DNA of 64,000 nucleotides from Littorina saxatilis. Taxonomy: Eukaryota > Mollusca > Gastropoda > Littorinimorpha > Littorinidae. The translations under genes and the position numbers were made by a program. This document shows positions 36,601 through 45,640 of this stretch, piece after piece. How positions within the stretch are numbered: position 1 is the stretch's first letter; every line of letters starts with the position of its first letter. The DNA lies in assembly GCF_037325665.1 (NCBI RefSeq), contig NC_090245.1:74887102-74951101 (forward strand). The letters run 5' to 3'. The notes under the pieces are model-generated. The model made no database searches, was not told the DNA's origin, and saw only the letters and a program-made list of their open reading frames with translations.

Positions 36601-39600
36601 AAGCTTATTTACCACTTCTGATTCAGCACACAACTGCTGCTAAAATCAACTTATGAGCAAAAGCAAAACTGTACAGCCGCACCAGACTTGCCAATCAGTA
36701 CCCCACCCTTTAAAAAAAAAAAAATTATTTGAACGTTTGAATCTCACAGCTTCATCACATCCATTTTCTATTAACATTTATTCCCTTATCATTATCAATA
36801 TCAACCAAAGGAGTGTACAAAATGTTGCTCAATCTGTTAAAGATGTCTCTGTTCTTCCAAAACATTTTCAACAAAGACATTCTGATACTGGTTTCTAACA
36901 TTTTACAATCAAACCTGCCTTGTTGACCATTTCTCCATTACGACAACCTGCCCATTATGACCTCCCCGCGAGGTTTTGTTCTCAATGATTCACCTTTTTG
37001 TAGGGACCACCTGTCTATATAACAAACACTTTCGGTCAGTCGTAATAGACAGGTTTGACTGTATTTGCTTGCTATTCTTCTTGAAACTTTCCTACCACTT
37101 ACTATCACAAGCACAAAGAGATTACTTTAAAGTGCACATTTAACCACAAGTTCACCTTTCAAGCGCTGCATCTAACTGGTAAATTAAGCCTTTCAAGACA
37201 ATCTGGTGCGTGGTCTGTGGAGGGTGGTGAAGACGTGCTATAAACAAAGCAAGCGCTGCTCCGGATCTGTCGCGCCCAGGCTGGAAACACACACACACAA
37301 ACCCACACACACACACAAACCCACACACACACAAACCCACACACACACATACATACACACACACACACAAACCCACACACACACACAGAGGGTGGCTGGT
37401 TAGCAAAAGAAAAACGGGCGTTGTCAATTTAACATTTTCACAAAAATTACGATTCTTTGAGAAGGAAATAAAAAAGAAAAGAATAAATGATCCTTGAGAA
37501 TTTTATGCAGCATATTCTATCTGCAATCTTTCTACTTCCTGTTTTTTCAAGAGCAATAAAACATAGTTCTCGTAATTTCTACTGAAGCTGAGCCTATCCT
37601 GAACAAGTGTTATTTGTACATTAATTATGTCATCATTTGATTTCAAATCCATGCATAGACACACAAGTGATGCACACACACCCACACCACCCTCATATAT
37701 ATAAAAAGGAAGCAAAACAAACATAATATTTAAATACAAACAACTTACCAGAACCGTGAACTTTTCTGTGTTTATCTCACGCTGAAGTTGTCTGTCTGAT
37801 GGATCTACAAACTGCAGGTCTTCCCTTTCTCTGGTTGCCTGTAGATGTGATTTAAAACACAATTTATACATATTTGTATACATGTACGCGTGAAGTTTCA
37901 TGAGGATCTGCCCAGTAGTTTTTCGGGAATCACCCTACACACACGCATGCCACCACATGCATGCACACACACGCATGCCACCACCCTCGTCTAAATTCCC
38001 GGTCCATGTTAAACCATATCGTGCAAACTTGACTAAATGTAAAAAAGACAGGTGTGCTCACCTCATGTGCAAAGAACAATTCACAAGCTCTCTTCAGGTC
38101 AAACTTCCTGGCCATCAAAAACTTGATGGCGGTGTTCCATAGTACTGGGGCTCTGTGCTGCTTCACTCGCTCATTGTTCACTGCCTCCAAAAACTGCTGG
38201 ACCACCTGCACAACAAACAAGACAACAAAACCGCGTTGCTTTCCAGAATAAAATCACAATTATATTTTATATTACGTCCACAGAAGCTGATTTTCAGGAT
38301 TTCTTGAGTGCAAGCTAATTTTCAGGTAAAAGAACTCATGAAGTCCTTTTTCAAATCCAATACACCACAGTTGAGAAACAACATCAGACAATGTTACTAT
38401 CTTTGCAGAGAAAGTTTCCTAACTTCCCTGTTTGAATAGTGTGATCTGCAACGTGAGTTGACCTAAATTGGTACCTGTAATCCTAGGGTCTGAAAGTGAT
38501 GGACCATTGGCCCATCCCACACCCAACTTGTAGGTAAACTTACAGCTCAAATACACAAAAAGCCAGAGCACATCTAAACACAGCATTCACAGACTGCTTT
38601 TAAATGTATAATCTTTCTTTATTTGGTGTTTAACGTCGTTTTCAACCACGAAGGTTATATCGCGACGGGGAAAGGGGGGGAGATGGGATAGAGCCACTTG
38701 TCAATTGTTTCTTGTTCACAAAAGCACTAATCAAAAATTTGCTCCAGGGGCTTGCAACGTAGTACAATATATTACCTTACTGGGAGAATGCAAGTTTCCA
38801 GTACAAAGGACTTAACATTTCTTACATACTGCTTGACTAAAATCTTTACAAAAATTGACTATATTCTATACAAGAAACACTTAACAAGGGTAAAAGGAGA
38901 AACAGAATCCGTTAGTCGCCTCTTACGACATGCTGGGGAGCATCGGGTAAATTCTTACCCCTAACCCGCGGGGGGGGGTTTAAATGTATAAAGACTTCAT
39001 ATAATAATAACCATACACATAGGCAAAATAACACGCATCAGTTTGTAACAAGTTTGTGAAATGATGTATGAAGAAGGCCATACTGCTCTCTGATTTATGC
39101 ACCAGATACACAATTTAGGCAGTCAGTGTCTGACTCATGATACGATACTCCAGTTTTCAAGAGCTCTGTAATTCTAGCTATCCACAATTGACTAATTACA
39201 TTACCTTGACCCTTGCAAAATCAGCATTATTTTCCTTCACCGGTCTTGGCTACTTCAACTGCCCTACTTCTTGAATTCAGTGGCAGGTTGATAGTATTGT
39301 ACTTCTATCAGCAATATCTTCATTGTAATACCAAATGAATAATTTAATACTGCTCAGGAATCTTTACTCTGTGTGCCTAGGTATATATATATTTATGTAT
39401 GTTTGAGTGTGTCACTGCATGTGCGTGTTTGTCTGATTTATATAACATTAACAGGCAAAGTTAATTAGAAGGGCTGTGATTGATGTAGTATTAGGTAAAT
39501 AACACAGAAACTATCAATATCAGCATCAATTCAGCAAAGCTATCTCTCATGAAAAATCACCTCTTTCTGAAGTTCCACCCCCTATTGACTGAATGCCTAT

Positions 39601-41059
39601 TGGCCGAACCCTACTGACCGAATACATACTTAACAAATAATTTTGTCATCATTTTTATGAGTTTTCATTCACAAACACCTGGGAAATAAATCTCATGTTC
39701 CCCATGCAATAAATCGAGGTGGTGAATGGGTTTGAGCTTTCAGGTGAAATGTGGATTGTCAAAGTAAAAGCCGATCAGGCTGATTGTTTGATGGGTGGAA
39801 CCATCGCGGCTTTCGATTTGTGTTTCCGAGGACAACGATTGTAAGCATTCACTCTCAAAGACCCAATCAATGTTGATAATTACTGCGGCGACTCATGGTC
39901 AATTTGCAACTTATCTCTGTAATCGCAAAATCCACAACGAAAAGTCATAAACACTTAAAAAGAAAAGAAATATGCTCAACACTTACTGAACTCACACGTA
40001 TGATCGCAGCTCTGTAAATTTTCAGACTGGAAGAAAAGCGTCAACAAGCTACGTTTGACGTCACATCCAAGGTTGACGTGTTATCTCGAGCTACTGTGAC
40101 GATGCTTTGTGGCCCGGAGTTGGATTCTAAAAATTCGTCTCCCTGTGGGTTATTGTGCATTTTGTTGCACAACCAAAATGATGACAAAAACGATGTTTGG
40201 TGGCTTGTCGTCAGACCAGCATTTTGTTGTTGGTCCTCGGGGAGCATATCGCCTTTTGTCTCATATTTATCAACCACGGCCTTCGGCCTTGGTCGATAAA
40301 GATGAAACAAAAGACGATATGGTCCCCTTGGACCAACAAAAAAGCTGGTCTGTCAACAAGCCACCAAACATCTTATAATGTTTGCGGGCAACATTTATAA
40401 TAACTCTCTCAGCTTTTCTTTCCTTCCTCTCTTTTCTGAAGGGCTGCTTTTACTATAAGGCTAGAAAACACTGGTGTCTATATCAAAATTCAAATATATA
40501 TATATGTCACTTTATGTGTGAGGAAAAATTCCTTCTCACAGACTGTATACAAACCTGTTCAATATATTGGTCAGGAATCTGTCAAGGTGTCCAAATGCAA
40601 AAATCCTGTTCTGGATACTTTTATTACTTTGTATTTTATTCTGTTATTTATTATATGACTACAATATAAACAATACAGTTATGAAGTATTCCTCGTGCAG
40701 ATTCTATCCATACCAAATTTATGTCTGTTAGTCATCTGGATGCTGAGAAAATTGACTTTTTCAAGAAAAAAAGCACCTTTTTGGGCACACAAGGCGTTAC
40801 GCGAAACGCATGGTACATTGAATAACCAAGTTACTGATAAGGGTATCATCTCAATCTAATTTTTAATAGATCCAGAAATGGATGGAGAAACATGTTAGAT
40901 TAATGAAAGTTTGATCTGAACATAGGTTTTGGATTTTGAGCGTTTTTTTTAGCTGGTCTGTATGTTACATTTGGTGTAAATAATCATGAAACAAGAGGCG
41001 AAGCCATCAAGGCTCACGTAAGAAATCGACAAACAGTAACACAAACTCAATCACTCCAT

Positions 41060-41093
<34 letters not shown>

Positions 41094-43878
41094 GCATAGG
41101 TGAAACTGTGCAAGAAAGCGAGACACTAGATCTAGATCTGTCTGTCTGCATGTAGCCTACTTACAAGGACACGACTGCCAACTAGTCTCGGCGCGCTCAA
41201 AATAATAATGACCGAGACTTTCAGTACTTCCTTCGCGTGACGTCTAACCCTCTTACGTCATAATGTGACGTCAATGTAATGTGACGTCTTCAAATGTTAG
41301 AGTTTCTACCACAGACATACACACGCACATACCCACGCACGCACGCACAGACAGACAAAGTTACGATCGCATAGGCTACACTTACGTGAGCCAAAAAGGG
41401 AAACTATCTTAAGGCCCCCCCCAAAAAAAGGTCTGTTTACGGTAACATAGGGTGAAAAAATAGGGTCGGTAGGTCGGCTTTTTTTTTCTTTTGTTTTTTC
41501 CTCCCCTCTCTATGATGTTTCACAGTTCATTTCTTCTCATCAATCCCTGTTTTTGCCTGTTGAAAAACGTTAATGATACTAAAACTCGCTGGATAGGTAC
41601 TGATAATTTTCACCCCATCCTTTTCATGACAACATTTATCAAGCTTTACAGCTAGCGGGTGACGAACACCACTGCGTGCATCCATTTTGAAAGGAAGTAA
41701 CACGAGTGACGACCCTTTACTCCTAACAGTACTTTGAGCTTACCTCCCTTCTGTCTATTTTGGATGCGGTTTTTTTTCTTTTTCTCAGACGATCCAAAAA
41801 AAAGATTAGGGTCGGGCCTAAAAACTAGGGTCGGTCGGGTTACCGTAAACAGACATTTTTTTTTTTGGCCTAAAAAAATGTTTCTGGTCAAACTTACTTA
41901 ATTGTCACAGTCTTTAAATAATGCCATAATGCACAAAAGTGTGTGTTTTCTTATACCTCAGACACCTGGTAGTTAAACTATGGTCACAGGATTCCTAGTG
42001 CTTGCACCTGTTGGCTTGTAGAGAGACTTAAGTGAGGCCTTCTGACAAGGGTGTAAATGTAACGTACATCCTGAGAATACTTGAAAATGACAATGAATTT
42101 GTTTTAGAGACAGAAGATAACTTATCAGTGCTTAAGAACAACCAGCAAGACCAAACCTTTGTTTCAACATGAAAACAAGCACACTGAATGACAAAATTTA
42201 CCTCAGAAGGACCACTGTTGGGACATTTTGGTGTAAATGTAACATACATCACCTTGTTTTTTTACTGAGACCATATGCAGCACATAATAATGCTAAAAAC
42301 AGCACATAACAGTCTGTTGAGGGTTTATGAGCTAAATGAAAGAGAAATTACCCTTCAAATGGACCTGCAGATCTTCGGAGCCTTCTGTATGTTACTTTAC
42401 ACCATCCTTTTGTGTAGAGATACATGTACACACAACCAAAAAGGCACAACCATTAATTTAACCCTTTATTTTGACTTGAGACAGGTAGCTTAGAACAAAC
42501 AAGTTAGAAATACTGTTTAACTGATTTGAGCATAGCCCATTAAATGTAAATTCAGTATCTTGTACTTGCTGTTTGGTGTAAAGTAACGTACAGATCATGG
42601 GTAAAATTAACATTTGGTACCGTAGTGGAGTACCAACCTGACTATTCTATCGTGAAAAGGATTTGTTATGATTTCTTGTTTGTAACTCAAAAAACTGCAG
42701 ACCAAAATAGTGTAAAAATATTTAAAGAGGGTGATTTGATAATAATTTCAACACCGCTGACCGTGCTTTTTTCAAATGAAGTAATACCCTGATGATTGAG
42801 GTTAAGGTTTGCAAAACAAATGACATGAAAATTTACTGGAACCTTTTCTGCACTTCTATAGAGAATTTCATTGTTTTAAAAACAGTGTAAATAGGTAAAT
42901 GTTGAATTGTATCTTTGATTCTGGGCTTTGGTGTAAAGTAACTAACGGATAAACGATTTTGCTTATATTGAGACAGGAGAAACTTTTTTCAAGTGTTGCT
43001 TTAGTACAGATCAACTCTACATTCAGCCATCAAGCCATTGGATAGTGAAACAGTTGCCTAAAGCTGAACCTAAGAAAATGACAGCACCTTGAAATTATGT
43101 TATGGTGTAAATGTAACATAGTCATTTGTGCTTTATCTGCAAATATTTGATAAACCGAACACTTGACTGGAAAATAAAATGCTGCAATTGAAGGACAGGA
43201 ATACCGAGATGTTTATTCATGTAAATTTAAGGAGGTTTAAACAAGTCTAAAAAGTATAACACTTTTTAGACTCCTTGACAGATTCTTGGCCATATTCATC
43301 ATTCACACCTTTGGCATGCCATGTTGAACCTCTCCTGATTATTACAGAAATTCAAGCTCCTCTTGATAATGATTTGTCAGAAATACAGTCAGCAGTGTTA
43401 ACATATGAAGGTAAACTGTAACTTTTGGCGATGTTAGAGTTGATCCACCCACGCACCCGTTTTTATAACCAACCACTCCTCGCCTAAAAAATGAAGATAG
43501 TTCTATAAACGTGCCCACAAGTAAGTTCCCGGAAATCCCTCTCTCTCTATATATATATATATATCTCTCTCTCCAACAAGGATCTGCCGGACCGGATCTT
43601 CCGCTACTCTCGTCGTCGTACTTCTTCATGCTCATTATTTTCATCGCGATACAAACCCCACAAACCCTGCCTCTGGCTCTTGAAATAGATTCCAGACACA
43701 TTCACCAGGTGACCAAATTATGAGTAGACGCTGTTGAACCAGACCCAACACTGATATTAGCAACACTCAATCTGTGAAATCAATTGTTTTATCAATGACA
43801 GCTTCGAACAGACATTAGCCAAAGAGAAAAAGGGGATATATCTACCGTTTCTTCTTCTTCGCTCAGGCGAGTGGCCAT
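27352..43878 (-). CDS. PTPN9: tyrosine-protein phosphatase non-receptor type 9 (MEG2)
   Basis: Cytosolic PTP on secretory vesicles; the family's Sec14/CRAL-TRIO domain binds phosphoinositides. Coding exons in order: 43878-43846, 38205-38062, 37838-37749, 37280-37156, 36580-36475, 34673-34563, 34072-33408, 31472-31312, 30976-30898, 29065-28915, 28417-28213, 27578-27352. Phases close to 698 aa (human 593). Residues 1-220 are CRAL-TRIO ([31 protein letters not shown]). About 225-345 is an acidic/basic low-complexity linker much longer than in human. The PTP domain follows, with NYVDGY, the WPD loop (Asp572) and [10 protein letters not shown] (Cys616). Exon 1 is only [11 protein letters not shown], placed by match to human LTPEEEQ and by phase 0. 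It ends [11 protein letters not shown]. Introns hold SINEs, MITEs and a hAT relic. Confidence 0.95.
27640..27712. repeat. (CA)n microsatellite
   Basis: CA run with CCA interruptions, in the last PTPN9 intron, about 60 bp from the final exon's acceptor. Confidence 0.95.
29182..29672 (+). mobile_element. SINE-C composite with (ATTG)n tail
   Basis: The tRNA-like head is partial ('aggttgcgagttcgaccctg'). The SINE-C body then switches at about 29370 into a different 3' module: 'gccgaaatggctgcgatctg', then 'gcgatataagcctcatattg' and (ATTG)n. The same composite, inverted, is at 31800-33050, so the fusion existed before dispersal. Confidence 0.75.
29886..30399. mobile_element. MITE-E, long form
   Basis: Inverted termini of about 100 bp: 'ctgtcaggattttt', 'agagtaagagcccc' and 'acaaggacaagctttt' on the left are mirrored on the right. 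A further inner pair is 'gatacccttttctt'/'aagaaaggggtatc'. About 510 bp, non-coding, in a PTPN9 intron. Confidence 0.8.
30467..30812 (+). mobile_element. SINE-B variant with a different tRNA head
   Basis: Same body and 3' part as SINE-B, but the 5' head is 'gtaggtcagtcggtagcgcg' with 'gtgagttcgtcccc', a different tRNA-like promoter. The tail is (CAAA)n rather than (GAA)n. Duplication ACAGCAACAAGCA (30454-30466, 30813-30825). Confidence 0.85.
31800..33050 (-). mobile_element. SINE-C composite, split by a foldback element
   Basis: Minus-strand composite: the (CAAT)n end at about 31800 and the tRNA-like head at about 32990-33046. It is interrupted at 32064-32811 by a separate element. Comparison with the uninterrupted copy at 29182-29672 marks the insertion point after 'tattttggtggacat'. 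Confidence 0.8.
32064..32811 (+). mobile_element. ~745-bp foldback element, copy 1
   Basis: One end is an imperfect palindrome with about 90-bp arms (about 32076-32255): 'gatgtttggtggcttgt', mirrored by 'acaagccaccaaacatc'. Beyond it lies a unit bounded by TTGTCATCATTTT (about 32263) and its complement (about 32796). No transposase. Nearly identical, inverted, to 39638-40378. Confidence 0.8.
35317..35704 (+). mobile_element. SINE-B retroposon
   Basis: Head 'gcgcagtggcgtggtggtaa' and 'gagttcgaatcccgg', tail (AAG)n. Duplication ACAGGGATAAAAC (35304-35316, 35705-35717). Immediately beside the hAT-like ORF, in a PTPN9 intron. Confidence 0.9.
35738..36253 (-). CDS. hAT-like transposon N-terminal ORF (BED-type zinc finger)
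   Basis: An open frame of 171 codons lies within PTPN9 intron 5 (between exons at 36580-36475 and 34673-34563), on the same strand as PTPN9. Residues about 67-97 carry [20 protein letters not shown] followed by H-x5-H, a C-x2-C...H-x5-H finger of the BED/TTF type. It continues into [20 protein letters not shown], which in hAT-type transposases of invertebrates precedes the catalytic region. The catalytic part and RNase-H-like core are absent, so this is a truncated transposon or a domesticated finger. No stop interrupts these 171 codons, suggesting youth or constraint. Confidence 0.6.
   Translation of the reverse strand: MTASLQLWKPCSVVGTCDRLDNRVKMKRENVPVSDDCTKSKQQKQQIFLEKYKKEPGIVESTMRKSHAHCKYCKSDFSIAHAGKYDIERHCSSKTHLDKVAAKKSAESCQGIMKFIHAKQILPEEKAVVRAEAMFSEMIVKMNLPLSTADVISRTSSFHYQSDWKTLVIML
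37288..37390. repeat. (CA)n compound microsatellite
   Basis: CA tracts with CCCA interruptions, directly upstream (8 bp) of the PTPN9 exon 4 acceptor. On the transcript this is a GU-rich tract next to the acceptor. Confidence 0.95.
37885..38045 (-). mobile_element. family D fragment
   Basis: Ends 'gtgcaaacttgactaaatgt' and contains 'catgaggatctgcccagtagtttt', the complement of the family D 5' part seen at 10676-11000. Truncated; between PTPN9 exons 2 and 3. Confidence 0.6.
38611..38978 (+). mobile_element. SINE-A retroposon
   Basis: Full copy flanked by TTTAAATGTATA (38599-38610, 38979-38990), in PTPN9 intron 1, antisense to the gene. Confidence 0.9.
39638..40378 (-). mobile_element. ~745-bp foldback element, copy 2
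   Basis: Inverted, almost identical copy of 32064-32811 (by eye only scattered differences). The palindromic end is at about 40192-40372. Lies in PTPN9 intron 1. Confidence 0.8.
40987..41400. mobile_element. MITE with GGCTCACGTAAG termini
   Basis: Inverted GGCTCACGTAAG (41011-41022) and CTTACGTGAGCC (41381-41392). The interior has a CA run and several 'gtgacgtc' words. PTPN9 intron 1. Confidence 0.6.
41411..41871. mobile_element. MITE with AGGTCTGTTTACGGTAAC-type termini, long form
   Basis: Same termini as 6831-7051, with 'aaggcc'/'ggccta' outside the A/T runs. About 460 bp. The interior is unlike the short form except for 'agggtcgg' repeats near the ends. Confidence 0.75.
42051..43120. repeat. 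spaced GGTGTAAA(T)GTAAC motif array
   Basis: The word occurs at about 42051, 42231, 42387 (inverted), 42573, 42929 and 43103, with an outlier at 40959-40980 (inverted arrangement). Intervals are about 180, 160, 185, 356 and 174 bp, i.e. near multiples of 178. The DNA between is AT-rich and not obviously repeated. In PTPN9 intron 1. Confidence 0.6.
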
Positions 43879-44159
43879 AGCTCCGAGCGGAAATGAGTTC
43901 TTGAAGACAGACCCACTAAAGATATACTGGACTTGGTTATGGAACCGAGAATACGAAAGTGCAAACGTTTATTTTGAAAGTTCGTCGAGAAGAACCGATG
44001 CGGAAGAAAGGTATATGCCACAAAATACTTAAGATCACAGTTTTCAAACGTTAACACACGCACACGTTGCGATGATAACCTAAAAAGGTTCCTGCAATGT
44101 ATTGATCCTGATCCTGACACACACACACCCACACCGTGAACTGACATGGAGCGTATCAC

Positions 44160-44167
44160 TACCACCC

Positions 44168-44200
<33 letters not shown>

Positions 44201-44210
44201 CCTCTCTCTC
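44160..44210. repeat. (CT)n microsatellite
   Basis: CT run upstream of PTPN9; on the PTPN9 strand it is a GA tract, about 285 bp before the start codon. Confidence 0.9.
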
Positions 44211-44805
44211 ACTAAGAGTGTGGAAGAAACCACCAGGTATCATGCGACAAGGAGCCCAGGGGAGAATTGATCGGGGGGAGGAAGTTTTAACCATCGGTTT
44301 AGTCACAAAAGTTACTTGGTTTGGTTATAGTTTAGTTTAGTTTAGTTTGTGGGGACAAATGCAGTACGCCGTGAACCCAATAAATTGTCCCATCGATATT
44401 TTCAACATTTTATGTTATTTAGGCCTGCATAACTTGTTCAGGATATATAATTTATATTCGTCAAAATTGAATTTCATTTTTAAAATGTGAATATCTTCAT
44501 CCAACCGATTTGTGAAGGAGTTAATGTTTTGTGTTTTTTTTTTTTTTTTTTTTTTTAACAGATGTGGCAAGAGCATTCCAAAGAAGGGCAGTTCTGCATT
44601 TTTTACCATCAAATTGGTTTTTACTATGCTCAATAAAAATCGTATTAATATCATATCTGGTCTTGTCAGTACAGTAAAACTGAAAATTTTTGCACTTTCT
44701 AAATCATCAACTTTATTTTAAAACTGGATCAAATTACCTCTAAGTCTTCAAAATGTCAAAGTTGGTAAGTCCAAAATATGAAGTCTCTCCATATAATGAT
44801 GTCTT

Positions 44806-45170
44806 CGATCTTCTTCTTCTTCTTTCCGGTAATGCCCACTATCTTGAGAATGATCATTCTGGCATGAAAAGGGGGGTGTTTTATAATCCATTTGCGTGCT
44901 CTGGTCGTTGTCATTTTCATTGTCTGTAAAACATTGCCAAAAGTCCGTATCCGTAAGGGCCTAGTTTTGTCAGGAACTGTAACTTAATTTGCGGAGGCTT
45001 GTGACACAAAAGCGTCAACTGTTGCTGCCTCTACAGTTTCACTGGGAAGGTGGTTCCAGTCCCTAAAAGTCCTCGGTAGGAATGATCCACCTCTGTACTG
45101 AGTTCTGGTGTCAAACCTTTTAAATCCTTCAATAAGCGTGTTACTCTACTATAGCGTGTGTAGTCTTGGT
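44806..45170 (-). mobile_element. LINE 3' fragment (CR1/L2-type C-terminus)
   Basis: Minus strand: FDTRTQYRGGSFLPRTFRDW followed by NHLPSETVEAATVDAFVSQ and a stop at 44984. This is the conserved end of many animal LINE reverse-transcriptase ORFs ('R-x-W-N-x-L-P'). Upstream the frame is broken, so the copy is dead and 5'-truncated. It probably ends in the (AAG)n at 44806-44823. Lies between PTPN9 and UBE2R. Confidence 0.7.
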
Positions 45171-45499
45171 GTTATGATATGCAGATTGAGGCCAGTGTAA
45201 ACTATGTCAAAACACACCACAGGTTGGTGCTAGTTGATTTATTTACCAGGGAAACTTTTCTTTTAATTTTGTAGAGTTCTGGTTAAAAGTCAATCTGCAA
45301 TAGTTGAGAACTCGTGTTCCAAAATCCAAACCGCCTTAATTCTGCTTTTCCAATGTCACCATGTCGTGAAGCCTTTTTAGAGTAAAATGAGAACCATATT
45401 TTATTCATTGTCTAAGGCAGTATTTTTTCTATCAGAAATAATGAAAAAATATTAGTTTATTTGCTCGTTTACGACTACTGTTTAACAACCGCCTAATCG

Positions 45500-45528
45500 T
45501 GACGTCAGGTCGCGAACGCCATATTTGG
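45500..45528 (+). promoter_or_regulatory. CRE and CArG/YY1-like sites upstream of UBE2R
   Basis: TGACGTCA (45500-45507) is a perfect CRE palindrome. CCATATTTGG (45519-45528) fits the CArG consensus CC(A/T)6GG and overlaps a YY1-like GCCATATTTGG. Both lie 110-140 bp before the UBE2R ATG, in a short CG-richer patch, so they are plausible core-promoter elements. No TATA box was evident. Confidence 0.4.
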
Positions 45529-45640
45529 ATGCCTGCTAAGTTAGGAAAGTAAAACCTTTGTTTTTTTCTTCAGTTTTCTGTTTTTTTAGACCAAACAGCA
45601 GACTTCTGGTAAGGTCAGAATCAGACCGTAGGTGTCAGCA

